DNA of 64,000 nt from Saccharofermentans sp. Its GTDB lineage: Bacteria > Bacillota > Clostridia > Saccharofermentanales > Saccharofermentanaceae. Of the stretch, positions 17,012 to 27,246 are shown one piece after another; within the stretch, counting starts at the first letter, position 1; every line of letters begins with the position of its first letter. Both the position numbers and the translations under genes were made by a program. The notes beneath the pieces were generated by a model. That model was not told the origin of the DNA. It made no database searches and worked only from the letters and a program-made list of their open reading frames with translations. The stretch covers positions 1-64,000 of the forward strand of contig JAKSRJ010000008.1 in NCBI GenBank assembly GCA_024403715.1, given 5' to 3'.

Positions 17012-19249
17012 TTATACCTCCGTATAGCACTTAATTACATCATAACCAAGGTCAGCAATATCCTGACAGTCTTTGTCATCAAATATAGCCTTGGCTGGAC
17101 CATAGATAATAGAAGAACAGTCATAAGGATGTGTTACTACTGTTAAGTCTTTTTCTCCATTATCCTGCATCAGATTGAAAACGCCCATATTAGCGCACTT
17201 ACCACAATTCTTACTATTGCGTCCAACAGGACAGTAATCAGACTGCATCCATGGAATCAAACCACCACAGTGCAGATATACTTTGCCGGGAACGTTATTT
17301 TTCTTAAGCATCTCAATTGCTTCTGCCTGCATAAGTTCGTATGAGATGAAGGCTCCACCATTTTCCTTAAGATTTGTCTTAAGAGACTCAGCATTATAGA
17401 TATTAGCCCCTGCTGTAGGCATCACTTCAGCATCAATTTTTGATTTAAATGTCTCATACTTATCCTCATGACAAAAATCTGGCATTACAATCATGAGTTT
17501 TTTGCCAGTAATATCGATTAACTCATCAATCTCATCTCTGTACTTAGGATTCATATAATCATAAGCAGAGAAAGCATAAATATCAGCATCTCTGTATTCA
17601 GATGTCAAAGTTGATAACGAAGGATAATATCGAAGTGTAGTAACAGATCCATTACCCTCTTCCCTCTCCTCTTCAACATCGCCTATAAAGAATTCCTCAT
17701 CAGCACTATGAGAACCTTCAGATAAAATCTCAGAAGATAATGACTCCAGAAGTCCTCGACGAAGTTCGTTAATTAAGCTTATAGGACACTTTGCAGCACA
17801 TGGGTCCTCGACATAAACACTGTCGACTGCAAAAGCTGTATTACCAGTCTTTTTAAGCTGCTCCTCTACTCTTGATGCCAGAAGAGAATTACGGGATTCA
17901 TCAAAATCATAATTAAGTTCATCCTGTGCAAAAACACCCTCGTATGCACCGCTGTTAACAAGCGCAGAAGCCTTAATAACTCCAGCTTCAGAACTGTCGA
18001 AAGTGATATCAATATGAGTTTTACCAGCATTTTTTACAGTAGCAAATTCATGATTCATCAGGTAGACACTGACGTTATCAGGAAGATTCTTAATAGAATC
18101 AGGATGTAAGCCCTTAATAACGAAGCTATCCTTAAACATTGAGGATTTTCCAACTGGAAATGACTTTATTTCCTTATCATCTGTACGTAATGACAGATAA
18201 TCGCCCTTGGAAGGCTCTATAGCCCCCTTGCAAGGTCTAATGGTGATTGTACCTTCTCTACAGTCACGAAGCGTAACTTTACCTATTTTAAGACCATATT
18301 TACCAACATACTCACCAGAGAGAATACTGTCAGATTTCCTGCCTGACATATTCTGGTCAGTAAAGCTTCCACCACGATTGAAGTTAACGAGAAGTTCATT
18401 CTCGATTTCTTCTAACAAATCATCTGTTAAAGAACCATCATAATAACTGTCTATTATTCTTCTATAGCATGATACTGCAGTTCTAACATAAGCTTCATCA
18501 CGCATTCTGCCTTCAATCTTTAATGAAGCAACACCAGCGTCAATCAAAGACGGAATATATCTGATAAGTCCACGGTCCTTAGGAGAGATTAAGTGTCCCT
18601 TTGAAACTGTTCTACCAGAATTAATAAGCTCATATTCCTTACGACAAGGCTGAGCACAGATTCCTCTGTTACCAGACCTTGATCCACTCTTATTCATGGC
18701 AGAGAACTGACATAGTCCTGACGTACAAATACATACAGCTCCATGAATAAATACTTCAGTTTCCAAGTTTTTCTTTGAAGCATAATTTGTATAACTCTCA
18801 ATTTCCTTCATTGATAATTCTCTTGGAAGAACAACACGAGAGAAACCTTTGCCCTTAAGAGAATCTATCTTATCTTTACCCCAGACATTCATCTGAGTAG
18901 AAGCATGTAAAGGAATATTAGGATGCTTCTGATGAATTCTTACGGCAAGTCCAATGTCTTGAATCAAAATTGCGTCTACACCTACATCATATGCCTCGCG
19001 AGCAACATTAACAGCAAGATCAATCTCATCATCATTAACAATTGTATTAAGTGTTAAATAAACACTCGCAGATCTCTCATGAGCATATGCCACACATTCA
19101 GACAGTTCATCCATTGTAAGATTGGATGCATTTAATCTCGCATTAAATAAATCGATACCGCAATAAACGGCATCGGCTCCGGCATCAATAGCTGCCTTGA
19201 AAATCTTCGCGTCACCTGCAGGTGCAAGAAGTTCAGTTTTGTATCTCAT
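17012..19249 (-). CDS. U32-family protein, RlhA-like
   Basis: A 745-residue protein with an N-terminal U32 TIM-barrel region (ELLAPAGDAKIFKAAIDAGADAVY... from residue 6) and a cysteine cluster within 170-202 (VCICTSGLCQF, GICAQPCR) that in this family holds an Fe-S cluster. The long C-terminal part resembles DUF3656 seen in RlhA, the 23S rRNA C2501 hydroxylation factor. U32 proteins were first called collagenases, but most characterised ones act in RNA or ubiquinone hydroxylation, so rRNA modification is the better guess. The gene overlaps zapA by 17 bases. Confidence 0.82.
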   Translation of the reverse strand: MRYKTELLAPAGDAKIFKAAIDAGADAVYCGIDLFNARLNASNLTMDELSECVAYAHERSASVYLTLNTIVNDDEIDLAVNVAREAYDVGVDAILIQDIGLAVRIHQKHPNIPLHASTQMNVWGKDKIDSLKGKGFSRVVLPRELSMKEIESYTNYASKKNLETEVFIHGAVCICTSGLCQFSAMNKSGSRSGNRGICAQPCRKEYELINSGRTVSKGHLISPKDRGLIRYIPSLIDAGVASLKIEGRMRDEAYVRTAVSCYRRIIDSYYDGSLTDDLLEEIENELLVNFNRGGSFTDQNMSGRKSDSILSGEYVGKYGLKIGKVTLRDCREGTITIRPCKGAIEPSKGDYLSLRTDDKEIKSFPVGKSSMFKDSFVIKGLHPDSIKNLPDNVSVYLMNHEFATVKNAGKTHIDITFDSSEAGVIKASALVNSGAYEGVFAQDELNYDFDESRNSLLASRVEEQLKKTGNTAFAVDSVYVEDPCAAKCPISLINELRRGLLESLSSEILSEGSHSADEEFFIGDVEEEREEGNGSVTTLRYYPSLSTLTSEYRDADIYAFSAYDYMNPKYRDEIDELIDITGKKLMIVMPDFCHEDKYETFKSKIDAEVMPTAGANIYNAESLKTNLKENGGAFISYELMQAEAIEMLKKNNVPGKVYLHCGGLIPWMQSDYCPVGRNSKNCGKCANMGVFNLMQDNGEKDLTVVTHPYDCSSIIYGPAKAIFDDKDCQDIADLGYDVIKCYTEV

Positions 19250-19793
19250 TAGCTAGAATCTCCATAGGTGTTGGTTCTGACTTGGAATTCTCTTCTTCAA
19301 TATTAATCTTATGCTGAAAATACATAAGCTCAGTTTTCATATTAGAATTCTCATCCTTCAGTGAGAGAATTCTGTCACATGCATCAATTAAAGCCAGAGC
19401 ATTAATCTTAGTATTAGTAAGACCAGGATTAGCTTCCTTGGTATCTAATAAAATCTCATTAGCAAGAGCTGCAATCTTACGAATTCTAGATTCAGATATC
19501 TCAGCTGTGCATCCCAAAAGATATGGATTACCATTAATCTCAACAGAGACCTTCTTAGGTGCTTCTATTTCTTCCTTCTTAGGCTTTTTAAGGCTTTCTC
19601 TCTTGGCTATCTTGTCGTCCAAAGTTGGTGCAGGTTTTGTCTCAGTAATTTCCTTAGACATACCACCCTTATATCTCTGCTCGTAACTAGCCATGATTGG
19701 TAAATCACTATAATCAGTTGATGATGAAGACTTTTTTCTCTTCATTGGCTTTTCAGAGTATTTGCTCATTAAACTTTGTGACTTTTTCTTCAT
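19233..19793 (-). CDS. zapA: ZapA-like cell division protein with a basic N-terminal extension
   Basis: The C-terminal half is ZapA: VSVEINGNPYLLGCTAE (about 82-98), then a helical section containing NTKINALALIDACDRILSL and a predicted coiled coil (140-170). ZapA bundles FtsZ filaments at the septum. Ordinary ZapA is about 85-110 residues; this one is 186 because of an N-terminal 80 residues rich in Lys and Ser with low complexity, probably disordered. The Shine-Dalgarno GAAGG supports the long start, although ATG codons at residues 34 and 45 exist. Confidence 0.75.
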   Translation of the reverse strand: MKKKSQSLMSKYSEKPMKRKKSSSSTDYSDLPIMASYEQRYKGGMSKEITETKPAPTLDDKIAKRESLKKPKKEEIEAPKKVSVEINGNPYLLGCTAEISESRIRKIAALANEILLDTKEANPGLTNTKINALALIDACDRILSLKDENSNMKTELMYFQHKINIEEENSKSEPTPMEILANEIQN

Positions 19794-19819
19794 AATTACC
19801 TTCTATACTTTTACAAATA

Positions 19820-20599
19820 TCAATTAATTATAGCATTATAAAGTTCTAAGAACGAACCAGGCATAAGTTGCTCTGCGCGAATGTTAGAGTCATATCCATG
19901 TTCTTCAAGTATTCCTTTAAGTTCAGGACAGGAATTAACGAGTTTTTTACGTCGATTAGTAAAGCATTTATCGATAAACTTAACTATATTGCTGTCAAGC
20001 TTATTATTTCCTCTTGTAAGACTTATTACTGCAGATGTAGTTCTTGGTGACGGAATGAAACAATTACGTGGAACAGTAAATTCCCTTGTTACCTCTCCAT
20101 AAAGCTCGCATAAGATACTCAAAGGTCCATACTGCTTTGTGTTAGGTTTTGCAATTATTCTTGCAATTGCTTCATCTTCTACCATAAAGACCATCTTACG
20201 ACAATTAGTACAGTCTCCAATAATCTTCTTCATAATGTCAGTCATTACATAATATGGAAGATTACTTACAACAACATCATATTCAGATGCATCATAATCT
20301 TTAAGTTTTAAATAATCGCTCGAAATAATTGAAGCCTTAATCTCATCATCCTTATCAAGAAATTCAGCTAATCTCTTATCAATCTCTACGCAAGTAAGAT
20401 TATTAGTTTTACAAGATAAAGATCTGGTAAGACTTCCAAGACCAGGTCCAATCTCTAATACCTTGTCTTCAGGATTAATCTCACATAAATCAATGATGGA
20501 CTCAATTATTTGGTCATCACATAAGAAATTCTGCCCGAATTTCGATTCAGGCAGAAAATCATTGTCAGCTAATAATCTATGTATTGTTTCTGAAGTCAT
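19820..20599 (-). CDS. rsmA: 16S rRNA dimethyladenosine transferase RsmA (KsgA)
   Basis: Dimethylates two adjacent adenines near the 3' end of 16S rRNA during 30S maturation. SAM motif EIGPGLGSLT and catalytic NLPYYV are intact, and SKFGQNFL marks the usual N-terminus. I choose ATG 20599, one base after the purL stop (TGA-T-ATG), giving 259 residues and a family-like beginning MTSETIHRLL. An in-frame ATG at 20629 inside purL would add ten residues. No clear Shine-Dalgarno, so stop-restart coupling to purL is likely. Confidence 0.93.
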   Translation of the reverse strand: MTSETIHRLLADNDFLPESKFGQNFLCDDQIIESIIDLCEINPEDKVLEIGPGLGSLTRSLSCKTNNLTCVEIDKRLAEFLDKDDEIKASIISSDYLKLKDYDASEYDVVVSNLPYYVMTDIMKKIIGDCTNCRKMVFMVEDEAIARIIAKPNTKQYGPLSILCELYGEVTREFTVPRNCFIPSPRTTSAVISLTRGNNKLDSNIVKFIDKCFTNRRKKLVNSCPELKGILEEHGYDSNIRAEQLMPGSFLELYNAIIN

Positions 20600-20600
20600 A

Positions 20601-23600
20601 TCAGAGGAAGTACTTAACTCCAGATTCAAAGAGCATCTGATCCTTAAGACCTGGAATATTAAGGCTTAAGTCAGAGGCATAACGTTCAGAGTGACCCATC
20701 TTACCTAAGATTCTACCGTCAGGAGAAAGAATTCCTTCAATAGCGCAATCAGAACCATTAGGGTTAAAATCAGTTGTAAGAGCTGGCATACCCTGATCAT
20801 CAACATAGCATGTAGCAATCTGTCCGTTAGCAGCAAGCTTTGCAATAACCTCAGGGGATGCTACAAATCTACCCTCACCGTGAGAGATAGGAATGTTATG
20901 AATATCACCAGGCTTAACACATGAGAGCCATGGAGACTTATCGGACATTACCATTGTCTTAACATAAGAACTCTGGTGACGACCAATATTGTTAAATGTC
21001 AAAGTAGGATCGCTGTCAGACAACTCCTTAATATCACCAAATGGAACAAGGCCGAGCTTAATAAGAGCCTGGAAACCATTACAGATACCAATCATCAGAC
21101 CATCTCTGTTGAAGAGTAAATCACGAACTGCTTCAGTAACATACTGATTACGGAAAGCAGCAGCTAAGAACTTGGCAGAACCCTCTGGCTCATCACCAGC
21201 GGAGAATCCACCTGGAAGCATGATGATATTGCTGTCATTAATTGACTTGGCAAGGTTCTGCAAAGACTCTGTAAGATCCTTGGAATTCTGGTTACGAATT
21301 ACAAACACCTTAGGATCAGCGCCAGCTCTAGTAAATGCCTTGGCAGAGTCATACTCGCAGTTAGTACCTGGGAATACTGGGATAATTACCTTAGGCTTAG
21401 CTCCCTTTAATACATTAGGAGCAGCCTTAAATGTCATTCCAGTTGTTACAGGCTTAATATCTACTTCTCTATTAGCTTCAGCTGCAAATGTTGGGAAAAT
21501 TTTCTCAAGTTTACCCTCATAGCTTAAATTCATAGCTCCTGCAGAAGCTTCTTGTCCCTTAAATCTGAAAATGCCATCTGCATTAGTCTTACCTAAGAAC
21601 TTACCACCTGTCATCTTAATCTTATCGATAGCATTAGGATCATTAGGAACTGCAACGATTACAGCACCAAAAGTTCTTGAGAAGAGGTCTTCCTCTGTAA
21701 GATTCTCATCAAAATCAAAACCAAGAGCATTACCAAAACACATCTGAGCAACTCTTGCTGCTACACCAGCACCACGTACTACTGCAGCATTCTTAAGTTC
21801 CTTACGAGACTGTAATTCCTTAATAGCCTTAAATACTCTAAGCACATGATCCTTCTTGTAATAACCAATTCCATTTCGAGCGGCCTTAATGAGATAAAGA
21901 CTTACGTTAGGAGCTGTCAGAGTAGCAGTTACAACCTTATCTGTTGTAGTCATACCAACAGCAAAAGATACAAGCGTAGGTGGAACATGAATGTCATTAA
22001 ATGTACCAGACATAGAGTCCTTACCACCAATAGATGCTGTACCAAAGTCGAGCTGAGCCTGATATGCACCAAGCAAAGCCTGAAGTGGCTTACCCCAGGA
22101 TGTAGGCTTGCCCATTCTCTCGAAGTACTCCTGGAAAGTAAGTCTTGCAGTAGAAGGATCAACACCCATACAAGCAAGCTTTAAGAGAGATTCAACAACA
22201 GCATGATAAGAACCAGCATATGGGTTCCACTCAGTAAAATAAGGATCAAAGCCATAAGTCATGACAGAACAGTCATGAGTTGTTCCATTATCTACAGGAA
22301 TCAATGCAGCCATACCTTCCTCAGGAGAGTTCTGATATGTACCACCGTAAGGCATTACAACAGTTGCAGCACCAATTGTAGAGTCAAACTTCTGAGTAAG
22401 ACCTAATCTGGAGCAGCCATCAAGAGAACTCAAAGCACCACTTAAAGACTTTGCAAAATCGCCAGGAACTAATGTTGGAAGCTTCTGGTCGAGGTAAACA
22501 TTATCAAGCTCAGTAGCTGTTACTTCAGCCTCTGCATACTGCTTTGCACCATTAGTATCGATAAACTCACGTGGAAGATTAACGATAGTGTTGCCATTCC
22601 ATACCATCTTCATGATTGGTTCTTCAGTAACAGTAGCAACTACAGTAGCCTCCAAGTTCTCAACTGCAGCAGCATCCATGAACTTATCAAGGTCAGCAGG
22701 ATGAACAACAACAGCCATTCTCTCCTGAGACTCAGAGATTGCAATCTCAGTACCATCAAGACCATCATATTTCTTAGGAACCTTATCAAGGTTAATCTCA
22801 AGACCTTCAGCAAGCTCACCAATAGCAACACAAACACCACCAGCACCGCAGTCATTACATCTGATACTAAGCCTTGTTACATCAGGATTTCTGAAGAGTC
22901 TCTGAAGCTTTCTCTCTGTTGGAGGATTACCCTTCTGTACTTCAGAACCACAAGTAACAACAGACTTTGTATCATGAGCCTTGGAAGAACCAGTAGCACC
23001 ACCAATACCATCACGACCTGTTCTACCACCAAGAAGAACAATAATATCGCCAGCCTGTGGTCTCTCTCTTACAATATTCTCAGCAGGAGCAGCACCTACT
23101 ACAGCACCAATCTCCATTCTCTTGGCAACATAACCTGGGTGATAAACTTCATCAACCTGACCTGTAGCAAGACCAATCTGGTTTCCGTATGAAGAATAGC
23201 CAGATGAAGCGGTTCTAACAATCTTCTTCTGTGAAAGCTTACCCTGAAGTGTCATTGAAACAGGAACTGTAGGATCACCAGCACCAGTTACACGCATTGC
23301 CTGATAAACATAAGATCTGCCTGAGAGTGGGTCTCTGATAGCACCACCAAGACAAGTTGCAGCACCACCGAAAGGCTCAATTTCAGTTGGATGGTTATGA
23401 GTCTCATTCTTAAACATAAAGATATAATCCTTATCTTCACCATCAACCTTGATTCTAATCTTAATTGAGCAGGCATTAATCTCTTCAGACTCATCGAGAT
23501 CCTGAAGCTTACCATCTTTCTTAAGCTTCTTGGCAGCGAGAGTTGCAATATCCATAAGACAGATATGCTTGCTGGAAATTCTGTCTCCATAGAGCTCTTC

Positions 23601-24380
23601 ACGGTTCTTAAGATAATCGGAATATGTTTCCTTAATCTGAGCTGTAAGCTCATCATCACCATCAAACTTAATGTCAGTAAGTTCAGTAAGGAAAGTTGTG
23701 TGACGGCAGTGATCAGACCAGTATGTATCCAAAACTCTGATTTCAGTGATTGTTGGATTTCTCTGCTGAGTCTTGAAGAAGTCCTGAGTAAACTTAATAT
23801 CAGCAAAGCTCATAGCAAGACCCATACCAGCTCTCAAATCTTCCAGAGCCTTGTCATCCATATCGATAAAGCCATCGATTGTAGCTACAGTTGTTGGAAT
23901 ATCATATTTGTCTTCAAGTGTCTCTGGCTTAATTGTAGAAGCTTCTCTGGATTCAACAGGGTTAATAAGATACTTCTTAATAGCTTCCTTCTGATCATCA
24001 GTAAGTGAACCATAAAATGCTACAATCTTTGCAGTCTTAACAATTGGTCTGTCCTTCTGAGTTAAAAACTGAATGCACTGAGCAGCTGAATCTGCACGCT
24101 GATCGTACTGTCCTGGCAAAGACTCGATTGGAAGTACAAAACAGCTGTCACCCAAATCAACATCTTCATCGTAAACGATATCAACTGGTGGTTCAGAGAA
24201 AACAACATTCTTTGCTGATTCATAGTCTTCGTCTGTTAAACCAGATACATCATATCTGTTAATAACACGAACATTTTCCAGAGTCTTAATATCAAGATCG
24301 CTGGATACATCATGCAAAATGCCCTTTGCTTCTACTGCAAATGCACTTTTCTTTTCTGACAAAATTCTTCTTACTGACAT
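20601..24380 (-). CDS. purL: Phosphoribosylformylglycinamidine synthase, single-chain (PurL-PurQ type)
   Basis: Fourth step of purine synthesis: FGAR plus glutamine and ATP to FGAM. The 1259 residues join the PurS-like N-terminus, two AIRS-type ATP-binding halves (SDHCRHTTF, FKNETHNHPTEIEPFGGAATCLGG in the first half) and a C-terminal class I glutaminase (FPGTNCEYDSAKAF, nucleophile Cys in GICNGFQ near residue 1,100, then HGEGRF). This long form is shared with Proteobacteria and some Clostridia, whereas Bacillus uses separate purS, purQ and purL. No other pur gene is in the window. A Shine-Dalgarno AAGGGG precedes the start. Confidence 0.96.
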   Translation of the reverse strand: MSVRRILSEKKSAFAVEAKGILHDVSSDLDIKTLENVRVINRYDVSGLTDEDYESAKNVVFSEPPVDIVYDEDVDLGDSCFVLPIESLPGQYDQRADSAAQCIQFLTQKDRPIVKTAKIVAFYGSLTDDQKEAIKKYLINPVESREASTIKPETLEDKYDIPTTVATIDGFIDMDDKALEDLRAGMGLAMSFADIKFTQDFFKTQQRNPTITEIRVLDTYWSDHCRHTTFLTELTDIKFDGDDELTAQIKETYSDYLKNREELYGDRISSKHICLMDIATLAAKKLKKDGKLQDLDESEEINACSIKIRIKVDGEDKDYIFMFKNETHNHPTEIEPFGGAATCLGGAIRDPLSGRSYVYQAMRVTGAGDPTVPVSMTLQGKLSQKKIVRTASSGYSSYGNQIGLATGQVDEVYHPGYVAKRMEIGAVVGAAPAENIVRERPQAGDIIVLLGGRTGRDGIGGATGSSKAHDTKSVVTCGSEVQKGNPPTERKLQRLFRNPDVTRLSIRCNDCGAGGVCVAIGELAEGLEINLDKVPKKYDGLDGTEIAISESQERMAVVVHPADLDKFMDAAAVENLEATVVATVTEEPIMKMVWNGNTIVNLPREFIDTNGAKQYAEAEVTATELDNVYLDQKLPTLVPGDFAKSLSGALSSLDGCSRLGLTQKFDSTIGAATVVMPYGGTYQNSPEEGMAALIPVDNGTTHDCSVMTYGFDPYFTEWNPYAGSYHAVVESLLKLACMGVDPSTARLTFQEYFERMGKPTSWGKPLQALLGAYQAQLDFGTASIGGKDSMSGTFNDIHVPPTLVSFAVGMTTTDKVVTATLTAPNVSLYLIKAARNGIGYYKKDHVLRVFKAIKELQSRKELKNAAVVRGAGVAARVAQMCFGNALGFDFDENLTEEDLFSRTFGAVIVAVPNDPNAIDKIKMTGGKFLGKTNADGIFRFKGQEASAGAMNLSYEGKLEKIFPTFAAEANREVDIKPVTTGMTFKAAPNVLKGAKPKVIIPVFPGTNCEYDSAKAFTRAGADPKVFVIRNQNSKDLTESLQNLAKSINDSNIIMLPGGFSAGDEPEGSAKFLAAAFRNQYVTEAVRDLLFNRDGLMIGICNGFQALIKLGLVPFGDIKELSDSDPTLTFNNIGRHQSSYVKTMVMSDKSPWLSCVKPGDIHNIPISHGEGRFVASPEVIAKLAANGQIATCYVDDQGMPALTTDFNPNGSDCAIEGILSPDGRILGKMGHSERYASDLSLNIPGLKDQMLFESGVKYFL

Positions 24381-24418
24381 ATAGGTTGCCCCTTTATAAA
24401 ATTATGCGATTAATTATA

Positions 24419-26344
24419 TCAAATATTCTCTGCGTTCTTTGCCAATAATTCGCTATTGAACTTCAAAAATCTTGATAAACCTTCACTATCAAGTGATCCA
24501 TGTGCAAGCTTAGCCTGATCAAAAATATGCTGTGCAAGTCTGTTAGTCTCGTCTTTACGAGTACCCATCGCTTCTAATGCACGAAGTTTGCCAATTAATG
24601 GACTATCTGTATTTACAACAAGCTCTGTGTTAATTGGAAACATCTCATCAAGATTCATAGGTTCACCCGTGCCATTTTGCATAGCATTAAAACGCTCAAA
24701 CTGCTTACGCATATCCTGCATACGACGGTTTTCCTCAGATTCCATAATTAAAGCTGGCATTGAGTCGGCACCTAATGCCTTAGCAGTAACAGATAGTTTC
24801 TCATCATTCAAAGCACTTCTAAAAAAATCTCTAAGTTTTGTTTTAGTATCATCATCACTATCGTTACCGGAAAGATCAGCATCTACTCTCTTAAAAGTTA
24901 TATCAGAATGCTTAAATTCAAGGAAAGAAATAAAATTATCATCTATTTGAACTTCATCTAGTACAATAACATCAAATCCGTCCTTAACAGCCATGTCAAT
25001 ATAAGCAGCCTGAGCAACCTTGTTGTTTGTATATCTAACCTGCTTCTTCTGAGAAGTTAATTCATCCATTGTGAAGAACTTATCATCAACAGTCTTAAAC
25101 AGACAGCAGTCCTTAACCTTGTCATAGAACTTCTCTTCTCTCATCATACCGTACTTAACAAAAACGGAGATATCTGACCAATACTTCTCAAATGACGGTC
25201 TATCATTCTTGAAAATTTCAGTTAACTTATCAGAAACCTTCTTTATAATATGTCCTGACAATTTTTTAACATAAGCATCTTGCTGAAGAGCGGATCTAGA
25301 GACATTAAGAGGTAGATCTGAACAATCAAGACAACCCTGTAACAAGAAAAGAAAATCTGGAATTATCTCATCGATATTATCTGCTACAAATACCTGATGA
25401 TTATAAATCTTTATCCTACCCTCAAGGGACTGATAAACATTATCTGTCTTAGGGAAATACAAAATACCCTGCAAAGTAAACGGATAATCCATATTTAAAT
25501 GAATCCAGAATAAAGGATCATTTCCATCATTAAATACGCTGTGGTAAAAGGACTTGTATTCGTCCTCTGTGCAATCAGCTGGCTTCTTAAGCCACAATGG
25601 TTCCTTGTTATTAATAGGAGCGTATGCAATATCATTTGCCTTAAACTCTTCACCCTTCTCTTCCGCTTCCGACTTACGCTTAGCTTCAGATTCCTCGTGA
25701 AGTCTATCAGCTTTAGTATCAATGAAGAAAATATCAACTGGAACAAACGAACAATACTTACGCAAAGTCATTCTCAATGTAGCAGCATCGAAGTTTTCCT
25801 TAGCTTCATCTGATAAATTGATTGTAATGGAAGTACCTCTTGAAGTTTTATCCGAAGAATCAATTGTATATTCCATACCATCTTCAGAAGACCATGATAC
25901 AGCCTGCGCGCCCTCTTCATAACTCAATGTATTAATAGTAACTTTGGATGCAACCATAAATGCAGAATAAAAACCAAGTCCAAAATGTCCAATAATTCCA
26001 GACTTATCAGTAGACTGCTCCTGGTACTTATTTACAAAATCCAATGCACCAGAGAAAGCAATTTGATTGATATATTTATCAATCTCATCAGCAGTCATAC
26101 CTATACCGTTATCATCAAATGTCAACGTTTTAGCATCGTCATCATAAATAACATTAATTCTATAATCTTCCTGTGAAGTAGGAGCCTTTCCAAGTTCAAC
26201 TAATCTCTTGAGCTTAGCAACTGCATCAGCACAGTTAGATACTAACTCTCGTACAAAAATGTCTTGGTCTGAATATAACCACTGTCTTATTACCGGAAAT
26301 ATGTTTTCAGTTGTAACTGAAACCTTACCACTTCTTGATTCCAT
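24419..26344 (-). CDS. htpG: Molecular chaperone HtpG (Hsp90)
   Basis: ATP-dependent cytosolic chaperone, 641 residues. The GHKL nucleotide pocket is visible: RELVSNCADAVAKL near residue 30 (Glu and Asn present), DDNGIGMT, and GHFGLGFYSAFMVA. Middle and C-terminal dimerisation domains follow in normal order. GGAGG lies 8 bases before ATG. It sits between a class IV aminotransferase and purL, with short gaps and no terminator. Confidence 0.96.
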   Translation of the reverse strand: MESRSGKVSVTTENIFPVIRQWLYSDQDIFVRELVSNCADAVAKLKRLVELGKAPTSQEDYRINVIYDDDAKTLTFDDNGIGMTADEIDKYINQIAFSGALDFVNKYQEQSTDKSGIIGHFGLGFYSAFMVASKVTINTLSYEEGAQAVSWSSEDGMEYTIDSSDKTSRGTSITINLSDEAKENFDAATLRMTLRKYCSFVPVDIFFIDTKADRLHEESEAKRKSEAEEKGEEFKANDIAYAPINNKEPLWLKKPADCTEDEYKSFYHSVFNDGNDPLFWIHLNMDYPFTLQGILYFPKTDNVYQSLEGRIKIYNHQVFVADNIDEIIPDFLFLLQGCLDCSDLPLNVSRSALQQDAYVKKLSGHIIKKVSDKLTEIFKNDRPSFEKYWSDISVFVKYGMMREEKFYDKVKDCCLFKTVDDKFFTMDELTSQKKQVRYTNNKVAQAAYIDMAVKDGFDVIVLDEVQIDDNFISFLEFKHSDITFKRVDADLSGNDSDDDTKTKLRDFFRSALNDEKLSVTAKALGADSMPALIMESEENRRMQDMRKQFERFNAMQNGTGEPMNLDEMFPINTELVVNTDSPLIGKLRALEAMGTRKDETNRLAQHIFDQAKLAHGSLDSEGLSRFLKFNSELLAKNAENI

Positions 26345-26365
26345 TTAGATGCCTCCAAAAAAGAA

Positions 26366-27226
26366 TTATTTATATTTAGCATTTGCAATATATTCATCCA
26401 CAAACGCCTGATAACTACTCATTATCTTCATAAGCAATGCATTTGTTTTAAAATCAAACTCTACGTCATCAATATAACGAACCGGAAGAATATCAAAAGG
26501 AGTACTAGAAACAAATACTGCAGCCTCCCTATCATTCTTAAGCTCATCCAAAGTAAACATGCCAATCTTAAATTCAGCATTTGTATCCTCAAGAGCTCTC
26601 ATAACTCTGTTACGAGTAATTCCGATTAAAATTTTGTCATCTGGTGCTGAATATACCGTATTACCTTTAACTACAAACAAATTAGACTTAGAGCCCTCAT
26701 ATAGCTTACAATCGTTATCTAATAAGACAAGCTCATATGGCTTACCATGACTATTAGTATCATCAAATCTATTAGCAACTGCTTGCTTATAATCACCTCT
26801 GAAGACCTTAAGATTAGGATCAACACGTTCCCATTGTAAAGTTAAAGTATTAATACCTTCATCCCAATTTTCCTGAGTTGGAATTCCAACTTCAACAGCA
26901 TGAATTAGTAAATGCGATTTAGTAAGAATTACTCTTAGAGATCCATCAAATTCAGAATCATACTCAGAAATGAAGTACATACTCTGAGATTTAATGTAAT
27001 CAGGATCAAAATCAAAATTCTCAATTCCACTTACTGACTTAACAAGTCTAGACAGATGATCTTCAAAGAATAGAGGAATTCCCGCTTTTACTCTTAATGT
27101 CTCATAATAAGTAACTTCATCTGATGGTTCACGTAAAGCAACTGCTTCACTTGAATCAGAACTAATAATTGATCCATCATAAAGATATATATCCCCGATT
27201 GGACTTTCTAATAAAGGATATGCCAT
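26366..27226 (-). CDS. Class IV aminotransferase (BCAT / D-amino acid / aminodeoxychorismate lyase family)
   Basis: PLP enzyme of fold type IV, 286 residues. ETLRVKAGIPLFFEDHLSRL (43-62) is the family N-terminal block, DYKQAVANR contains the candidate PLP lysine, and LYEGSKSNLFVVKG matches the E-x-x-x-S-N-L-F signature. Substrate cannot be told from these motifs: branched-chain amino acids, D-alanine and aminodeoxychorismate are all open. No folate or branched-chain genes adjoin to decide it. Shine-Dalgarno GGAG supports the start. Confidence 0.82.
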   Translation of the reverse strand: MAYPLLESPIGDIYLYDGSIISSDSSEAVALREPSDEVTYYETLRVKAGIPLFFEDHLSRLVKSVSGIENFDFDPDYIKSQSMYFISEYDSEFDGSLRVILTKSHLLIHAVEVGIPTQENWDEGINTLTLQWERVDPNLKVFRGDYKQAVANRFDDTNSHGKPYELVLLDNDCKLYEGSKSNLFVVKGNTVYSAPDDKILIGITRNRVMRALEDTNAEFKIGMFTLDELKNDREAAVFVSSTPFDILPVRYIDDVEFDFKTNALLMKIMSSYQAFVDEYIANAKYK

Positions 27227-27246
27227 TTAAAATCTCCAAACTTTAA

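Noticed and set aside
23565-24008. 147-codon open frame antisense to purL
   Set aside because: Shadow frame inside a well-identified gene with no initiation signals.
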